The notes below the pieces were generated by a model. It was given only the letters and a program-made list of their open reading frames with translations. It had not been told where the DNA came from and made no database searches. 64,000 bases of DNA from Pseudomonas guineae. GTDB lineage: Bacteria; Pseudomonadota; Gammaproteobacteria; Pseudomonadales; Pseudomonadaceae. The stretch spans positions 558,001 to 622,000 of the forward strand of contig NZ_FOQL01000001.1 of NCBI RefSeq assembly GCF_900113745.1. The letters run 5' to 3'. The position numbers and the translations under genes are program-made. Of the stretch, positions 8,951 through 18,485 are shown in pieces. The first letter of the stretch is position 1. The number at the start of each line of letters is the position of its first letter.

Positions 8951-8983
8951 AAAAAAGCCGGCCCCTTGGCCGGGGCCGGCTTT
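8951..8983 (-). terminator. Rho-independent terminator of thrC
   Basis: A 9-bp GC stem (GCCGGCCCC / GGGGCCGGC) with a 6-nt loop, followed on the minus strand by six T. It lies between the converging 2H phosphoesterase gene and thrC and has a short T run on the plus side too, so it may serve both. Confidence 0.9.
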
Positions 8984-8998
8984 CAACTCACCACAGGC

Positions 8999-10408
8999 TT
9001 ACAACGGCTTGCCGCGATTGCCGTGCTGCGCCACGAAGTTCTGCACCGTTTTCAGGTCATTGGCCAGTACCGTGCAGCGCTCATCGCGCTCGAACAGATC
9101 AGCCAGGTGCGCAGGCAGCGCCGGCGCCTGGCCGACGCCAGCCTTTTCAACCGCTTCTGGGAACTTGACCGGGTGTGCCGTACCGAGAATCACCATCGGC
9201 GTGGCCAAGCTACGACGGCACTCACGGGCCGCACGTACGCCAATCGCGGTATGCGGATCGAGCAGCTCACCGCTCTGGTTGAATACCTCAACAATGGTTT
9301 CGCAGGTCTGCGCATCATCCACAGCCAGGGAGTCAAACAGCTTGCGCGCTTCGGTCCAGCGATCTTCGTCAACGCTGAAACCGACACCTTGCTTGAAGTT
9401 CGCCATCAGCTCAGCAATCGCCGCGCCGTTTCGACCATGCAGGTCAAACAGCAAACGTTCGAAGTTCGACGAGACCATGATGTCCATGGAGGGCGACAGG
9501 GTCGGGTGCAGGGTATCCTTCACATACTGATTGCCGCTCATAAAGCGGTGCAGGATGTCGTTGCGGTTAGTGGCGACGATCAACTGGCTGATCGGCAGGC
9601 CCATGTTGCGTGCCAGGTAGCCGGCAAAGATGTCGCCGAAGTTACCGGTGGGCACCGAAAAGGCGATGGAGCGCGCCGGGCCGCCCAGCTGCAGGGCAGC
9701 GTGGAAGTAGTAGACGATCTGGGCCATGATCCGCGCCCAGTTAATCGAGTTAACCGCGACCAAACGGGTACCCTTGAGGAAGCTCTGGTCAGCGAAGCTG
9801 TCCTTGACCATCTCTTGGCAGTCATCGAAGTTACCTTCGATGGCGATGTTATGGATGTTGTCACCGAAGATGGTGGTCATTTGCCGGCGCTGCACCTCAG
9901 ACACCCGGTTGTGTGGGTGCATGATGAAGATGTCGACGTTATCGCACGCCTTGCAGCCCTCAATGGCGGCCGAGCCGGTATCACCGGACGTGGCACCCAT
10001 GATCACCACGCGCTCGTTGCGCTTGGCCAGCACGTAGTCGAGCAAGCGGCCGAGTAGCTGCAGGGCAAAATCTTTGAAAGCCAGGGTCGGACCGTGGAAC
10101 AGTTCCAACACCCACTCGTTGCCGTTCAGCTGGCGCAGCGGCGCAATGGCACCATGGGCAAACACGCCGTAGGTTTCCTCAAGAATCTTTTTGAAATCGG
10201 CATCCGGGATGCTACCGGTGACGAACGGGCGCATTACTCGGAAAGCCAGTTCGTGGTATGGCAGGCCTGCCCAGGAGGCGATTTCTTCCTGGGTAAAGCG
10301 CGGCAAGTTTTCCGGCACATAAAGGCCGCCATCACTGGCCAAACCGGCCAGCAGCACGTCTTCAAAATTCAGGGCCGGTGCCTGGCCACGGGTACTGATA
10401 TAGCGCAT
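8999..10408 (-). CDS. thrC: Threonine synthase
   Basis: 469 aa. Converts O-phosphohomoserine to threonine with pyridoxal phosphate, the last step of threonine synthesis. The PLP lysine is Lys112 in PTLAFKDFALQ, and the phosphate-binding loop is GATSGDTGSAAIEG. Length and the N-terminus MRYISTRGQAPALNFEDVLLAGLASDGGLY are typical of the longer proteobacterial ThrC. It lies 67 bp downstream of hom in the same direction, giving a hom-thrC unit. No threonine attenuator is seen ahead of it. Confidence 0.97.
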   Translation of the reverse strand: MRYISTRGQAPALNFEDVLLAGLASDGGLYVPENLPRFTQEEIASWAGLPYHELAFRVMRPFVTGSIPDADFKKILEETYGVFAHGAIAPLRQLNGNEWVLELFHGPTLAFKDFALQLLGRLLDYVLAKRNERVVIMGATSGDTGSAAIEGCKACDNVDIFIMHPHNRVSEVQRRQMTTIFGDNIHNIAIEGNFDDCQEMVKDSFADQSFLKGTRLVAVNSINWARIMAQIVYYFHAALQLGGPARSIAFSVPTGNFGDIFAGYLARNMGLPISQLIVATNRNDILHRFMSGNQYVKDTLHPTLSPSMDIMVSSNFERLLFDLHGRNGAAIAELMANFKQGVGFSVDEDRWTEARKLFDSLAVDDAQTCETIVEVFNQSGELLDPHTAIGVRAARECRRSLATPMVILGTAHPVKFPEAVEKAGVGQAPALPAHLADLFERDERCTVLANDLKTVQNFVAQHGNRGKPL

Positions 10409-10475
10409 AGGGACAAACCTTCGGTTGAATCTTTAAGAGCCGCAGCTGCCTGCTGCACCTGCGACCAGAGACGGA

Positions 10476-11780
10476 TTAGTTCAGCTGCTCGACGCGGATA
10501 CGCACAACACGGCCGACCACATCCTCAAGCGCTTCAAGGGCACTGATCGCCTCGTTAATCTGCGCTTCAACCACGCGATGGGTAACCAGGATCATCGGCA
10601 CCAAGCCGTCCTGCTCCTCGACTTCCTTCTGCATGATCGACTCAATGTTGATTCCGCGTGCCGAGAGGATGCTCGCCACCTGGGCCAGTACGCCCGGATG
10701 ATCCTTGGCCTGAATGCGCAGGTAGTAGGCGCTCTCGCAGGCCTCAATCGGCAGAATCGGGTGATCGGACAGCGAATCTGGCTGGAAGGCCAGGTGCGGC
10801 ACACGGTTGGTTGGGTCGGCGGTCAGCGCACGCACCACATCCACCAGGTCAGCGATGATCGACGAAGCCGTCGGTTCCATACCCGCACCGGCGCCGTAAT
10901 ACAGGGTACTGCCAACCGCGTCGCCATTGACCATCACAGCGTTCATCACACCATTGACGTTGGCGATCAGGCGGTCGGCTGGGATTAACGTCGGATGAAC
11001 CCGTAGCTCGATACCCGCTTCAGTGCGGCGCGCCACACCCAAGTGCTTGATGCGATAGCCCAAGGCTTCAGCGTAGTTTACGTCTGCCGTGGTCAGCTGG
11101 GTAATGCCCTCGGTGTAAGCCTTATCGAACTGCAGGGGAATACCAAAGGCGATGGATGCCAGGATGGTCAGCTTGTGTGCAGCATCGATGCCTTCGACGT
11201 CGAAAGTTGGGTCGGCTTCGGCATAACCCAAGGCTTGTGCTTCGGCCAGCACGTCCGGGAAGGTACGACCCTTTTCGCGCATTTCACTGAGGATAAAGTT
11301 ACCGGTGCCGTTGATGATGCCGGCCAGCCAGTTGATGCGATTAGCCGCCAGGCCTTCGCGGATCGCCTTGATTACAGGAATGCCGCCGGCCACTGCGGCC
11401 TCGAAAGCAACAATCACGCCCTTCTCGCGGGCACGGGCAAAGATTTCATTGCCGTGCACGGCAATCAGCGCCTTGTTCGCGGTGACCACGTGCTTGCCGT
11501 TATCGATGGCCTTGAGCACCAGCTCCTTGGCCAGGGTGTAACCGCCGATCAACTCGATAACGATATCGATTTCGGGGTTGTTCACCAGCTCGAAAACATC
11601 GCTGGTCATGCTAATACCGGTCGTATCGTATTGCGGCTTGGGCGAACGAATAGCGATCTGGGCAACTTCAATACCGCGCCCCGCGCGCCGGGTAATTTCC
11701 TCGGCGTTACGCTTGAGTACATTCAACGTACCGCCACCGACGGTACCTAGCCCACAGATGCCTACTTTCACCGGTTTCAC
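10476..11780 (-). CDS. hom: Homoserine dehydrogenase
   Basis: 434 aa with the GTG at 11780 as start: GGGGAG lies 6 nt upstream and the protein then begins VKPVKVGICGLGTVGGGTL with the NAD(P)-binding glycine loop at once. An upstream in-frame start would add a 31-residue leader crossing a terminator hairpin and is rejected. It reduces aspartate semialdehyde to homoserine. A C-terminal ACT domain (HPGVLAQVASILSARGINIE, about residues 355-434) is present, so allosteric feedback by threonine is likely. It is a stand-alone enzyme, not fused to aspartokinase. Confidence 0.96.
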   Translation of the reverse strand: MKPVKVGICGLGTVGGGTLNVLKRNAEEITRRAGRGIEVAQIAIRSPKPQYDTTGISMTSDVFELVNNPEIDIVIELIGGYTLAKELVLKAIDNGKHVVTANKALIAVHGNEIFARAREKGVIVAFEAAVAGGIPVIKAIREGLAANRINWLAGIINGTGNFILSEMREKGRTFPDVLAEAQALGYAEADPTFDVEGIDAAHKLTILASIAFGIPLQFDKAYTEGITQLTTADVNYAEALGYRIKHLGVARRTEAGIELRVHPTLIPADRLIANVNGVMNAVMVNGDAVGSTLYYGAGAGMEPTASSIIADLVDVVRALTADPTNRVPHLAFQPDSLSDHPILPIEACESAYYLRIQAKDHPGVLAQVASILSARGINIESIMQKEVEEQDGLVPMILVTHRVVEAQINEAISALEALEDVVGRVVRIRVEQLN

Positions 11781-11804
11781 ACTGAACTCCCCATCTGCAT
11801 GCGT

Positions 11805-11830
11805 AAAACGACCGGAGCAAGCCCGGTCGT
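11805..11830 (-). terminator. Probable terminator between dsbC and hom
   Basis: Hairpin ACGACCGG / CCGGTCGT with a 7-nt loop followed by TTTT on the minus strand, lying between the dsbC stop and the hom Shine-Dalgarno sequence. It suggests that hom has its own promoter or depends on read-through. Confidence 0.7.
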
Positions 11831-11891
11831 AGAAAAAGAGCCGCACCATACGAAGCGGCTGTTTATTAGTCAATCAGGTCTAATGCTCAGA

Positions 11892-12617
11892 TCACTTGGA
11901 CTCTAGAGCGATTTTCGCCAACTGCGGAGCCGGCTGGTAGCCTGGAATGATCTTGCCGTTGGCCAAGACGATGGCCGGCGTACCGCTAACGCCGATCATC
12001 TGGCCCAGCGCGTATTGCTTGGCAATCGGGCTGTCGCACTGCGCATCCGCCACGCTCTGGCGGCTTTTTGCACGATTCATAGCGTCCTTCTGGTCCTTAG
12101 CGCACCAGACATTGGACAACTCTTTAGCGGCGGCGCTTTCCAGGCCCTGTCGTGGGAAGGCCAGGTAACGCACCTCGATCCCTAAGCGATTCAGCTCAGG
12201 CACTTCGCTGTGCAGTTTCTGGCAATAGCCACAATCCGTATCGGTGAATACGGTGATATGGGTTTTCGGTTGCTTGGGCGCAAACACCACCATTTCCGAT
12301 GCGGGGATGGCCTCCATAAGCTTGACCACACCACGGCTCTCGGCCGCTTCAGTCAGGTTTACTGGCTTACCATCCTTGACCTGAAACAGATAACCCTGCA
12401 GCAGAAACTGCCCATCGGCGCTGGTATACAGCTGCCGACCACCGGCCAGCTCGACCTGATACACACCCGGCATGGGACTTTCGGCAATGGCCTCAATCGG
12501 CAGGGCCGGATCGATAGCCTTGAGGCTATTGCGAATAGCCTGGTCGGCGTCGGCAGCAACGCCCACGCCGCTGATCAGCCCCAAGGCCAACGCAACAACA
12601 ATGCGGTTAAAACGCAT
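11892..12617 (-). CDS. dsbC: Periplasmic thiol:disulfide isomerase DsbC
   Basis: 241 aa. A Sec signal peptide (MRFNRIVVALALGLISGVGVAA, cleavage near residue 21) leads to the DsbC dimerisation domain and then a thioredoxin-fold domain with Cys129-Gly-Tyr-Cys132 in FTDTDCGYCQKLH. The protein reshuffles wrong disulfides in the periplasm. The ATG at 12617 has AGGAG 5 nt upstream; the long upstream extension of the frame has no support. It follows xerD by 94 bp, an order common in gammaproteobacteria. Confidence 0.96.
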   Translation of the reverse strand: MRFNRIVVALALGLISGVGVAADADQAIRNSLKAIDPALPIEAIAESPMPGVYQVELAGGRQLYTSADGQFLLQGYLFQVKDGKPVNLTEAAESRGVVKLMEAIPASEMVVFAPKQPKTHITVFTDTDCGYCQKLHSEVPELNRLGIEVRYLAFPRQGLESAAAKELSNVWCAKDQKDAMNRAKSRQSVADAQCDSPIAKQYALGQMIGVSGTPAIVLANGKIIPGYQPAPQLAKIALESK

Positions 12618-12711
12618 ACAAACTCCTGGCGAAAGACGGTCTAACGAGGGATGCGCGCAGCCTACCATAGAAGCCCCCAACTGACCGACCACAGCAGGCC
12701 AGACGGCGCGC

Positions 12712-13608
12712 TCAGCCACGCGGATGGTGCTGCGCATGCAGCGCCTGCAGACGTGCACGGGCGACATGGGTGTAAATTTGCGTGGTCGACAGATCGCTAT
12801 GCCCCAAGAGCATCTGCACTACGCGCAAATCGGCGCCATGGTTAAGTAAATGGGTGGCAAAAGCATGGCGCAAGGTGTGCGGCGACAGGCTTTTGACAAT
12901 CCCCGCCACCCTGGCCTGATGCTTGATACGGTACCAGAAGGTCTGCCGCGTCATTTGCTCACCACGCATACTGGGAAACAACACATCGCTGGGCTTGCCA
13001 TCAAGCAGAAACGGCCGCGCCTCCTTGCTGTATCGCTCAATCCAGACAATCGCCTCCTCACCCAGCGGCACCAGGCGCTCTTTGCTGCCCTTACCAAACA
13101 CCCGCAGCACTCCCTGACGCAGATTAACCTGCTCCAGGGTTAAGCCAATCAACTCACTGACGCGCAGGCCGCAGGCATACAGCACCTCAAGCATGGCGCG
13201 GTCACGCAGACCAATAGGGTCATCCAACTCTGGAGCGCCCAGTAAGGCGTCAACATCCGCCTCGGACAAGGACTTGGGTAGCGACCGCCCCAGCTGTGGC
13301 AAGTCGACTTGCAGCGTTGGGTCGCTCGCAATCAGCTGCTCGCGCAGCAAAAAGCGATAAAAGCCACGCAACCCCGAGAGTAAGCGAGCAGTAGAACGCG
13401 CTTTATAGCCCTCATTTAAGCGCCAGGCCAAGTGATCCAGAATCAACTCACGCCCAGCATCGGCTAACTGCACATTGCGAGGCTGCAGCCAGCCATGGAA
13501 CAGCGTCAGGTCACTGCGATATGCCGAACGCGTATGCGCCGACAGCCCCTTTTCTAACCATAAGGCTTCAACAAAACGATCAATCAGGGGGTGGTCGATG
13601 GCTGGCAT
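12712..13608 (-). CDS. xerD: Site-specific tyrosine recombinase XerD
   Basis: 298 aa. With XerC it resolves chromosome dimers at dif. The full catalytic set of tyrosine recombinases is visible: Arg149 (GLRVSEL), Lys173, His244 and Arg247 (SPHTLRHAFATH), His270 and Tyr279 (TTQIYTHV). The N-terminal core-binding domain occupies about residues 1-105. Length, lack of nearby mobile genes and position before dsbC point to the housekeeping recombinase, not a phage integrase. Confidence 0.97.
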   Translation of the reverse strand: MPAIDHPLIDRFVEALWLEKGLSAHTRSAYRSDLTLFHGWLQPRNVQLADAGRELILDHLAWRLNEGYKARSTARLLSGLRGFYRFLLREQLIASDPTLQVDLPQLGRSLPKSLSEADVDALLGAPELDDPIGLRDRAMLEVLYACGLRVSELIGLTLEQVNLRQGVLRVFGKGSKERLVPLGEEAIVWIERYSKEARPFLLDGKPSDVLFPSMRGEQMTRQTFWYRIKHQARVAGIVKSLSPHTLRHAFATHLLNHGADLRVVQMLLGHSDLSTTQIYTHVARARLQALHAQHHPRG

Positions 13609-13693
13609 GTGGAACTATGGCGGCGGCTGAAAGCAGGTTAGTCTTTCACAGCTTGACCACACAGGGCCAGGTATCCATTCGTAAGGACCCTTA

Positions 13694-15505
13694 ATGAACG
13701 AACAACATATGCTTATGGCCTTCGCCGCCATCGGCGCCAGCGCACTCGCCTGCCAGTGGCTGGCTTGGCGTCTACGTTTACCCGCCATTTTATTCCTGCT
13801 GATCGCCGGCATCCTCGCCGGCCCGATATTCGGCTGGCTTGATCCACAAGCCCTGTTCGGCGACTTGCTATTCCCACTGGTATCGATGGCCGTCGCTCTG
13901 ATTCTGTTCGAGGGCAGCCTGACCCTGCATTTATCGGAGTGGCGCGAGATTGGCAGCGTTGTCCGGCGCATGGTGACGGTCGGCGCGCTGGCTACATGGG
14001 CCGTGATCGCGGTCAGCACGCATTACCTGCTGGGCTTTAGCTGGGAGATGGCACTGCTGCTGGGCACCCTGACACTGGTCACCGGGCCAACGGTCATCGT
14101 GCCAATGCTGCGCGTGGTCCGGCCCAAAGCCTCGATTGCCAACATCCTGCGCTGGGAAGGCATCGTTATCGATCCGATTGGCGCGCTGCTCGCCGTTGTG
14201 GTCTACAGCTTTATCATTTCCAGCAGCGAAGGTAATGGCTGGAACACCGGCCTGATCACATTCGCCGGCGTTATAGCCTGCGGCAGCCTGTTCGGCATCG
14301 CCGCCGGCTGGGGATTGGGCCAGGTGTTGAAGCGCCAGTGGCTGCCCGACTACCTGCATAACCTGGCGGTATTAGCCACCGTGCTGGGCGCGTTTATCGC
14401 TTCGAACGAAGTCATGCATGAGTCCGGCCTGCTCGCCGTGACCCTAATGGGCATGTGGCTGGCCAATATGAAGGGCGTCGACGTGCGGCATATCCTGCAC
14501 TTCAAGGAGAACCTTAGCGTCCTGCTGATTTCCGGCTTATTCATTCTGCTGGCTGCGCGACTCGATCTGAATGCCCTGCTCGCCCTCGGCCCTGCGGTAT
14601 TGGTACTGTTACTGATCATTCAGTTTGTCGCGCGCCCGCTGAATGTCGCGCTGTCGACCTTCGGCTCCAGCCTTAACTGGCGCGAGCGCGCCCTGCTGGC
14701 CTGGATTTCGCCACGCGGCATTGTCGCCGCAGCCGTCTCGGCTATTTTCGCCATCCGCCTCGGCGAGCTGGGCTACGAAGGCGCAGAACTGCTGGTTCCA
14801 TTGACCTTTGCGGTGATCATCGGCACGGTTGTGCTGCAAAGTGCCACGGCGCGGCCGCTGGCCAAGCTGTTAAAAGTGGCAGAACCGGCGCCAAGTGGCT
14901 TTCTAATCGTCGGGGCCAACCCGATAGCGCGCGCAATCGGCACCGCGCTGCAAGACCTCGGCAACCGCGTACTGCTATGCGATTCCAGCTGGGAAAACAT
15001 CAGCACGGCGCGCATGAAGAAACTCCCCACTTACTTTGGCAACCCCACCTCACAGGATGCCGAAGCCCATCTGGACTTAGTCGGCCTCGGCCATCTGCTC
15101 GCGCTATCACCCTCAAGCGAACTGAATGCTCTGGCCTGCATGCACTTCCGCCACGACTTTGCCGCGAACCGCCGCTTTACCTTACCCAGCGGCACTGAAA
15201 GCCGGCGCAGCGATAAACACCGCAGCCGCGATGCCGTGCGTGGCCGCCCCTTGGGCAGTCAAGCATTGAGCTTTCCGCAGTTCGCCAGCCGGCTCAGTAA
15301 AGGGGCCGAGGTACGCACCACGACCCTCACCAGCACCTTTGACTGGCCGGCTTACCAAAACCTGCATGGCGAGCGAGCTGTCATCCTGCTTGCTTGCGAC
15401 CCCAGCGGCTGGATACATGTCGCCACCCAAACACTTGAGATCGTGCCCGGCCCGGACTGGACCCTAGTTGCACTGATTGACGAGGAACAAGAGGTGATCC
15501 GGTAA
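13694..15505 (+). CDS. Cation:proton antiporter (CPA1/NhaP type) with TrkA-N domain
   Basis: 603 aa. About a dozen hydrophobic segments fill residues 1-390 (RLPAILFLLIAGILAGPIFG, then GTLTLVTGPTVIVPMLRVVR, and a conserved ISPRGIVAAAVSAIFA), as in Na+(K+)/H+ exchangers. A cytosolic Rossmann-type TrkA-N region follows at about 400-490 (FLIVGANPIARAIGTALQ). The last ~110 residues are less conserved. The ATG at 13694 has AAGGA 6 nt upstream. It diverges from xerD. The transported ion cannot be read from sequence. Confidence 0.9.
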   Translation: MNEQHMLMAFAAIGASALACQWLAWRLRLPAILFLLIAGILAGPIFGWLDPQALFGDLLFPLVSMAVALILFEGSLTLHLSEWREIGSVVRRMVTVGALATWAVIAVSTHYLLGFSWEMALLLGTLTLVTGPTVIVPMLRVVRPKASIANILRWEGIVIDPIGALLAVVVYSFIISSSEGNGWNTGLITFAGVIACGSLFGIAAGWGLGQVLKRQWLPDYLHNLAVLATVLGAFIASNEVMHESGLLAVTLMGMWLANMKGVDVRHILHFKENLSVLLISGLFILLAARLDLNALLALGPAVLVLLLIIQFVARPLNVALSTFGSSLNWRERALLAWISPRGIVAAAVSAIFAIRLGELGYEGAELLVPLTFAVIIGTVVLQSATARPLAKLLKVAEPAPSGFLIVGANPIARAIGTALQDLGNRVLLCDSSWENISTARMKKLPTYFGNPTSQDAEAHLDLVGLGHLLALSPSSELNALACMHFRHDFAANRRFTLPSGTESRRSDKHRSRDAVRGRPLGSQALSFPQFASRLSKGAEVRTTTLTSTFDWPAYQNLHGERAVILLACDPSGWIHVATQTLEIVPGPDWTLVALIDEEQEVIR

Positions 15506-15718
15506 CAGCCAAACACGGACAACCGCTACTTGGGTGGTGCTGGGGCTTGCTAGAGCCTCAGTAACGCCTGAACACCGCCCACGCTCAGCGCGCAAGCAGT
15601 CTCGAACTCACAGCATTCGCCTAGCCAAAATCGGCGGCAAACAAACCTGCGCAGCCGCGACCGGTGAAAGCGGCACTGCAAGACCAATCGGCGTAATGCG
15701 ACTGAGTGACGCATGGCG

Positions 15719-16123
15719 TTAAAGCACCAATACCGGCACGGGTTTCTTCTGCTCGTCAATTGCCACAAAACTGAACACACCGGTGATTGCTCGCTCGCGG
15801 GCATCGCTGCTCATGCTCTCGACAAACACCTCAACCTCAACCTTCAGGCTGGTGTTACCCACCGCGATGACCCGACCAATCAGCTCAACTATTGAGCCCG
15901 CTGGAATTGCATGCTTAAAGTCGATCCGATCTGACGAGACCGTCACCAACGGCAAGCGGCAAAAGCGCGTGGCGGCGATAAACGACACCTCATCCATCCA
16001 GGCCAATGCCGTACCACCAAACAGGGTGTTGTGATGATTAGTTGTCGGCGCGAACACCGCCTTGGTTACCCGTGTTTCCGACAGCGCTGTACGCCGCTGT
16101 ATTTCTTGCTCTCTTGGACTCAT
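15719..16123 (-). CDS. Acyl-CoA thioesterase, hotdog fold (YciA-like)
   Basis: 134 aa. Hydrolyses acyl-CoA to free acid and CoA. The hotdog helix with the catalytic region is seen as NHHNTLFGGTALAWMDEVSFIAA, followed by RIDFKHAIPAGSIVELIGRV, typical of the YciA/BACH group. The physiological acyl chain is unknown. It converges on the antiporter gene across 213 bp in which I see no further gene or clear terminator. Confidence 0.87.
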   Translation of the reverse strand: MSPREQEIQRRTALSETRVTKAVFAPTTNHHNTLFGGTALAWMDEVSFIAATRFCRLPLVTVSSDRIDFKHAIPAGSIVELIGRVIAVGNTSLKVEVEVFVESMSSDARERAITGVFSFVAIDEQKKPVPVLVL

Positions 16124-16250
16124 GCCACGACTACCTGATCAAACCCAATGCGCCGCCACTGCACGGCGAGATAGCTCAAGCATTACGCTGGCATCACGCA
16201 ACGACGGACACCCCGCCTGAACGACTCACCGCGCAGCAGCGCCATAAACG

Positions 16251-16279
16251 AAAAAAGCAGCCCGAAGGCTGCTTTTTTT
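16251..16279 (-). terminator. Rho-independent terminator of the rpsP-rimM-trmD-rplS operon
   Basis: AAAAAAGCAGCC / GGCTGCTTTTTT stem with a CGAA tetraloop and a run of T on either strand, 13 bp after the rplS stop. It is strong and symmetrical. Confidence 0.95.
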
Positions 16280-16292
16280 GGAAAGCTGAGGT

Positions 16293-16643
16293 TTAGCCCA
16301 GTTTTTCCTTGATGCGCGCTGCTTTACCGGACAGGTCGCGAAGATAGTAAAGCTTGGCTTTACGCACGTCACCGCGACGCTTAACAGCCAGGCTCTCAAC
16401 CAGTGGGCTGTAAGTCTGGAAAGTACGCTCTACACCAACACCGTTAGAGATCTTACGAACAGTGAAAGCACTGTTCAGACCACGGTTACGCTTGGCGATA
16501 ACAACGCCTTCAAACGCCTGCAGACGCTGACGGTCGCCTTCCTTTACTTTTACCTGAACGACAATGGTGTCACCCGGCGCAAAAGGAGGAATTACTTTGC
16601 CCATCTGCTCAGCTTCGATCTGCTGAATAATTTTGTTGGTCAT
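16293..16643 (-). CDS. rplS: 50S ribosomal protein L19
   Basis: 116 aa. A bL19 protein at the 30S-50S interface. It shows the family blocks [31 protein letters not shown] and the C-terminal [17 protein letters not shown]. It is the last gene of the conserved rpsP-rimM-trmD-rplS operon, 40 bp after trmD, and is followed directly by a strong terminator. Confidence 0.98.
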   Translation of the reverse strand: MTNKIIQQIEAEQMGKVIPPFAPGDTIVVQVKVKEGDRQRLQAFEGVVIAKRNRGLNSAFTVRKISNGVGVERTFQTYSPLVESLAVKRRGDVRKAKLYYLRDLSGKAARIKEKLG

Positions 16644-16683
16644 GCTGCGCTCCTAAGACTGGCCTTGGCCGGTCATCGATACA

Positions 16684-17436
16684 TTAACTATCGTCCCGCT
16701 GGCGGACGTATTCCTCCAGCAGCTTTTTCTCTTCTCCAGAAAGCGAGCGGCTTTCCAGAAGATCAGCGCGGCGTTCGTGCGTCCGACCAAGGGACTGCTG
16801 CAAACGCCAACGCCGGATGTGCTCATGATTGCCACTCAGCAATACATCAGGAACACGTTTATCCGCATACACCTCCGGACGAGTGTAGTGCGGGCAGTCG
16901 AGTAGACCATCCGTAAAGGAGTCCTCTTCGGCCGAACTTGCATGACCCAGTGCACCAGGCAACAGGCGCGTTACCGCGTCGATCAGCACCATGGCCGGCA
17001 GCTCACCGCCGGACAGGACGTAGTCCCCAATCGACCATTCTTCATCGACATGCGCCTCAATAAAGCGCTCATCAATGCCTTCGTAGCGACCAGCAATGAG
17101 GATTAACGCCTCAACATTTGCCAGCTCGCGTACTGCTGACTGCGTCAGCGGGCGACCTTGCGGCGAGAGGTAAATCACCTTCGCTTTTTCACCTGCGGCG
17201 TGCTTGGCATCGAGCAAAGCATCCTCAAGCGGCTTGATCTTCATCACCATGCCGGGGCCACCACCAAAGGGCCGGTCATCCACAGTGTGGTGACGGTCAG
17301 TGGTGTAGCTTCGCGGGTTCCAACAGGTTAGTTGCAACAACCCCTGTTTCACCGCGCGACTGGTAATGCCGTAATCGCTGATAGCGGTAAACATTTCCGG
17401 GAATAGCGTGATGACTTCAACGCGCAGATTTGGCAT
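16684..17436 (-). CDS. trmD: tRNA (guanine-N1)-methyltransferase TrmD
   Basis: 250 aa. Methylates G37 in tRNAs read by codons with G in position one, preventing +1 frameshifts. It is a SPOUT methyltransferase; the trefoil-knot SAM site is seen in [14 protein letters not shown] and in [29 protein letters not shown] is also typical. It starts 5 bp after rimM in the rpsP operon. Confidence 0.98.
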   Translation of the reverse strand: MPNLRVEVITLFPEMFTAISDYGITSRAVKQGLLQLTCWNPRSYTTDRHHTVDDRPFGGGPGMVMKIKPLEDALLDAKHAAGEKAKVIYLSPQGRPLTQSAVRELANVEALILIAGRYEGIDERFIEAHVDEEWSIGDYVLSGGELPAMVLIDAVTRLLPGALGHASSAEEDSFTDGLLDCPHYTRPEVYADKRVPDVLLSGNHEHIRRWRLQQSLGRTHERRADLLESRSLSGEEKKLLEEYVRQRDDS

Positions 17437-17441
17437 CAGGC

Positions 17442-17978
17442 TTAGAAGTCCGCATCCCAGTCGACCCGCATTTCGCCAGCACTCAGATCAATCGACAACA
17501 CGCATTGCTCGGTATAGGGCAACAAGCGCTCACGATCATCCAGGCTGTCGGTGCAAGGTTTAACCACCATCACATCGTTGGCGCCGGTTTCTAACAAGTG
17601 ATCGATCTTGCCGAGCAAATGCCCTGCCTGGTCGATAACCTTTAGACCTTCCAACTGGTACCAGTAGTATTCGCCGTCAACTAACTCAGGGAACAGGTTG
17701 CGCGGCACACAGATCTCATAACCGGCAAGAAGACGCGCCTCTTCACGATCATCAAGACCCTTGAGCTTCGCGACCAGAAATTTATCATTCCCGCGTCCGC
17801 TGACCAGCTCTACCTGTTTGACACTGCCTTCGCGCTTGAGCGTCCAGGACTTGTACTGCAACAGGTTTGCAACAGGATCAGTAAAGGAATACACCTTCAC
17901 CTCACCGCGAACGCCATGTACAGAGTAGATCTTGCCGATAACGATCAAATCATCGGTAGAAGCAGGCGTCGCGCTCAT
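17442..17978 (-). CDS. rimM: Ribosome maturation factor RimM
   Basis: 178 aa. Helps assemble the 30S head by binding protein S19. The N-terminal beta-barrel domain ([22 protein letters not shown]) and the PRC-barrel C-terminal domain ([13 protein letters not shown] ... GANDVMVV) are both present. It starts 5 bp after rpsP and ends 5 bp before trmD, so translation is probably coupled. Confidence 0.97.
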   Translation of the reverse strand: MSATPASTDDLIVIGKIYSVHGVRGEVKVYSFTDPVANLLQYKSWTLKREGSVKQVELVSGRGNDKFLVAKLKGLDDREEARLLAGYEICVPRNLFPELVDGEYYWYQLEGLKVIDQAGHLLGKIDHLLETGANDVMVVKPCTDSLDDRERLLPYTEQCVLSIDLSAGEMRVDWDADF

Positions 17979-17983
17979 AATGC

Positions 17984-18235
17984 TCAGGCCGCAGCCTTAG
18001 CAGCGTCCTTCAACAACTGAGCAACACGATCAGAAGGCTGTGCGCCAACGCTCAGCCAATGGGCCAGGCGATCTTGCTTCACGGACAGGCGAACTTCCTG
18101 GCCACGAGCGATCGGGTTGAAGAAACCGATCTCTTCTTTGTGCGAACCGTCGCGTGGGTTACGGCTGTCGGTCACGTTGATTTTGTAGAACGGGCGCTTT
18201 TTGGAGCCGCCAAGGGCAAGACGAATCGTTAGCAT
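17984..18235 (-). CDS. rpsP: 30S ribosomal protein S16
   Basis: 83 aa. The start [19 protein letters not shown] and the block GFFNP are diagnostic of bS16. It is the first gene of the four-gene ribosomal/tRNA-methylation operon. The start lies about 70 bp downstream of a good sigma70 promoter. Confidence 0.98.
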   Translation of the reverse strand: MLTIRLALGGSKKRPFYKINVTDSRNPRDGSHKEEIGFFNPIARGQEVRLSVKQDRLAHWLSVGAQPSDRVAQLLKDAAKAAA

Positions 18236-18307
18236 GTGAACATAGTTCCTGTAGTCGGTGCTGCAAATCTAAATGCACAGCGGGCGTAGGTGCCCGAAAG
18301 GCCGCAT

Positions 18308-18335
18308 ATTCTAAGGAATATCCGGACTTTTGCAA
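18308..18335 (-). promoter_or_regulatory. Probable sigma70 promoter of the rpsP operon
   Basis: On the minus strand TTGCAA (18335-18330) and TAGAAT (18313-18308) are 16 bp apart, with about 72 bp from the -10 box to the rpsP ATG. Sequence match only; the initiation point is inferred. Confidence 0.65.
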
Positions 18336-18485
18336 ATGGCTTTTTCAGGCACCAGGGGTTGTGTAACCAAGAATTGCCGGAGGTTGCCGCCCAAACTGGC
18401 CAGCCAGCTCCCGCAAAAGACAGGTTTGCTGTAAATCTCCGCCTTCAGCGGAGCCTACGCCGGCATCGCTGCCGACGCGAATGCC

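Noticed and set aside
8966..10057. 363-codon open frame on the plus strand opposite thrC
   Set aside because: Fully contained antisense to a well-conserved gene and overlapping its terminator; no ribosome site or recognisable domain.
10409..10475. Threonine attenuator before thrC
   Set aside because: The 67-bp spacer has no peptide rich in Thr/Ile codons and no competing hairpins.
12712..13608. Tyrosine recombinase as sign of a mobile element
   Set aside because: Length, motifs and position before dsbC identify housekeeping XerD; no attachment repeats or phage genes nearby.
15506..15718. Small gene in the spacer between antiporter and thioesterase
   Set aside because: The only open frame (about 62 codons) lacks a ribosome site, has an arginine-rich random composition and overlaps the thioesterase 3' end.
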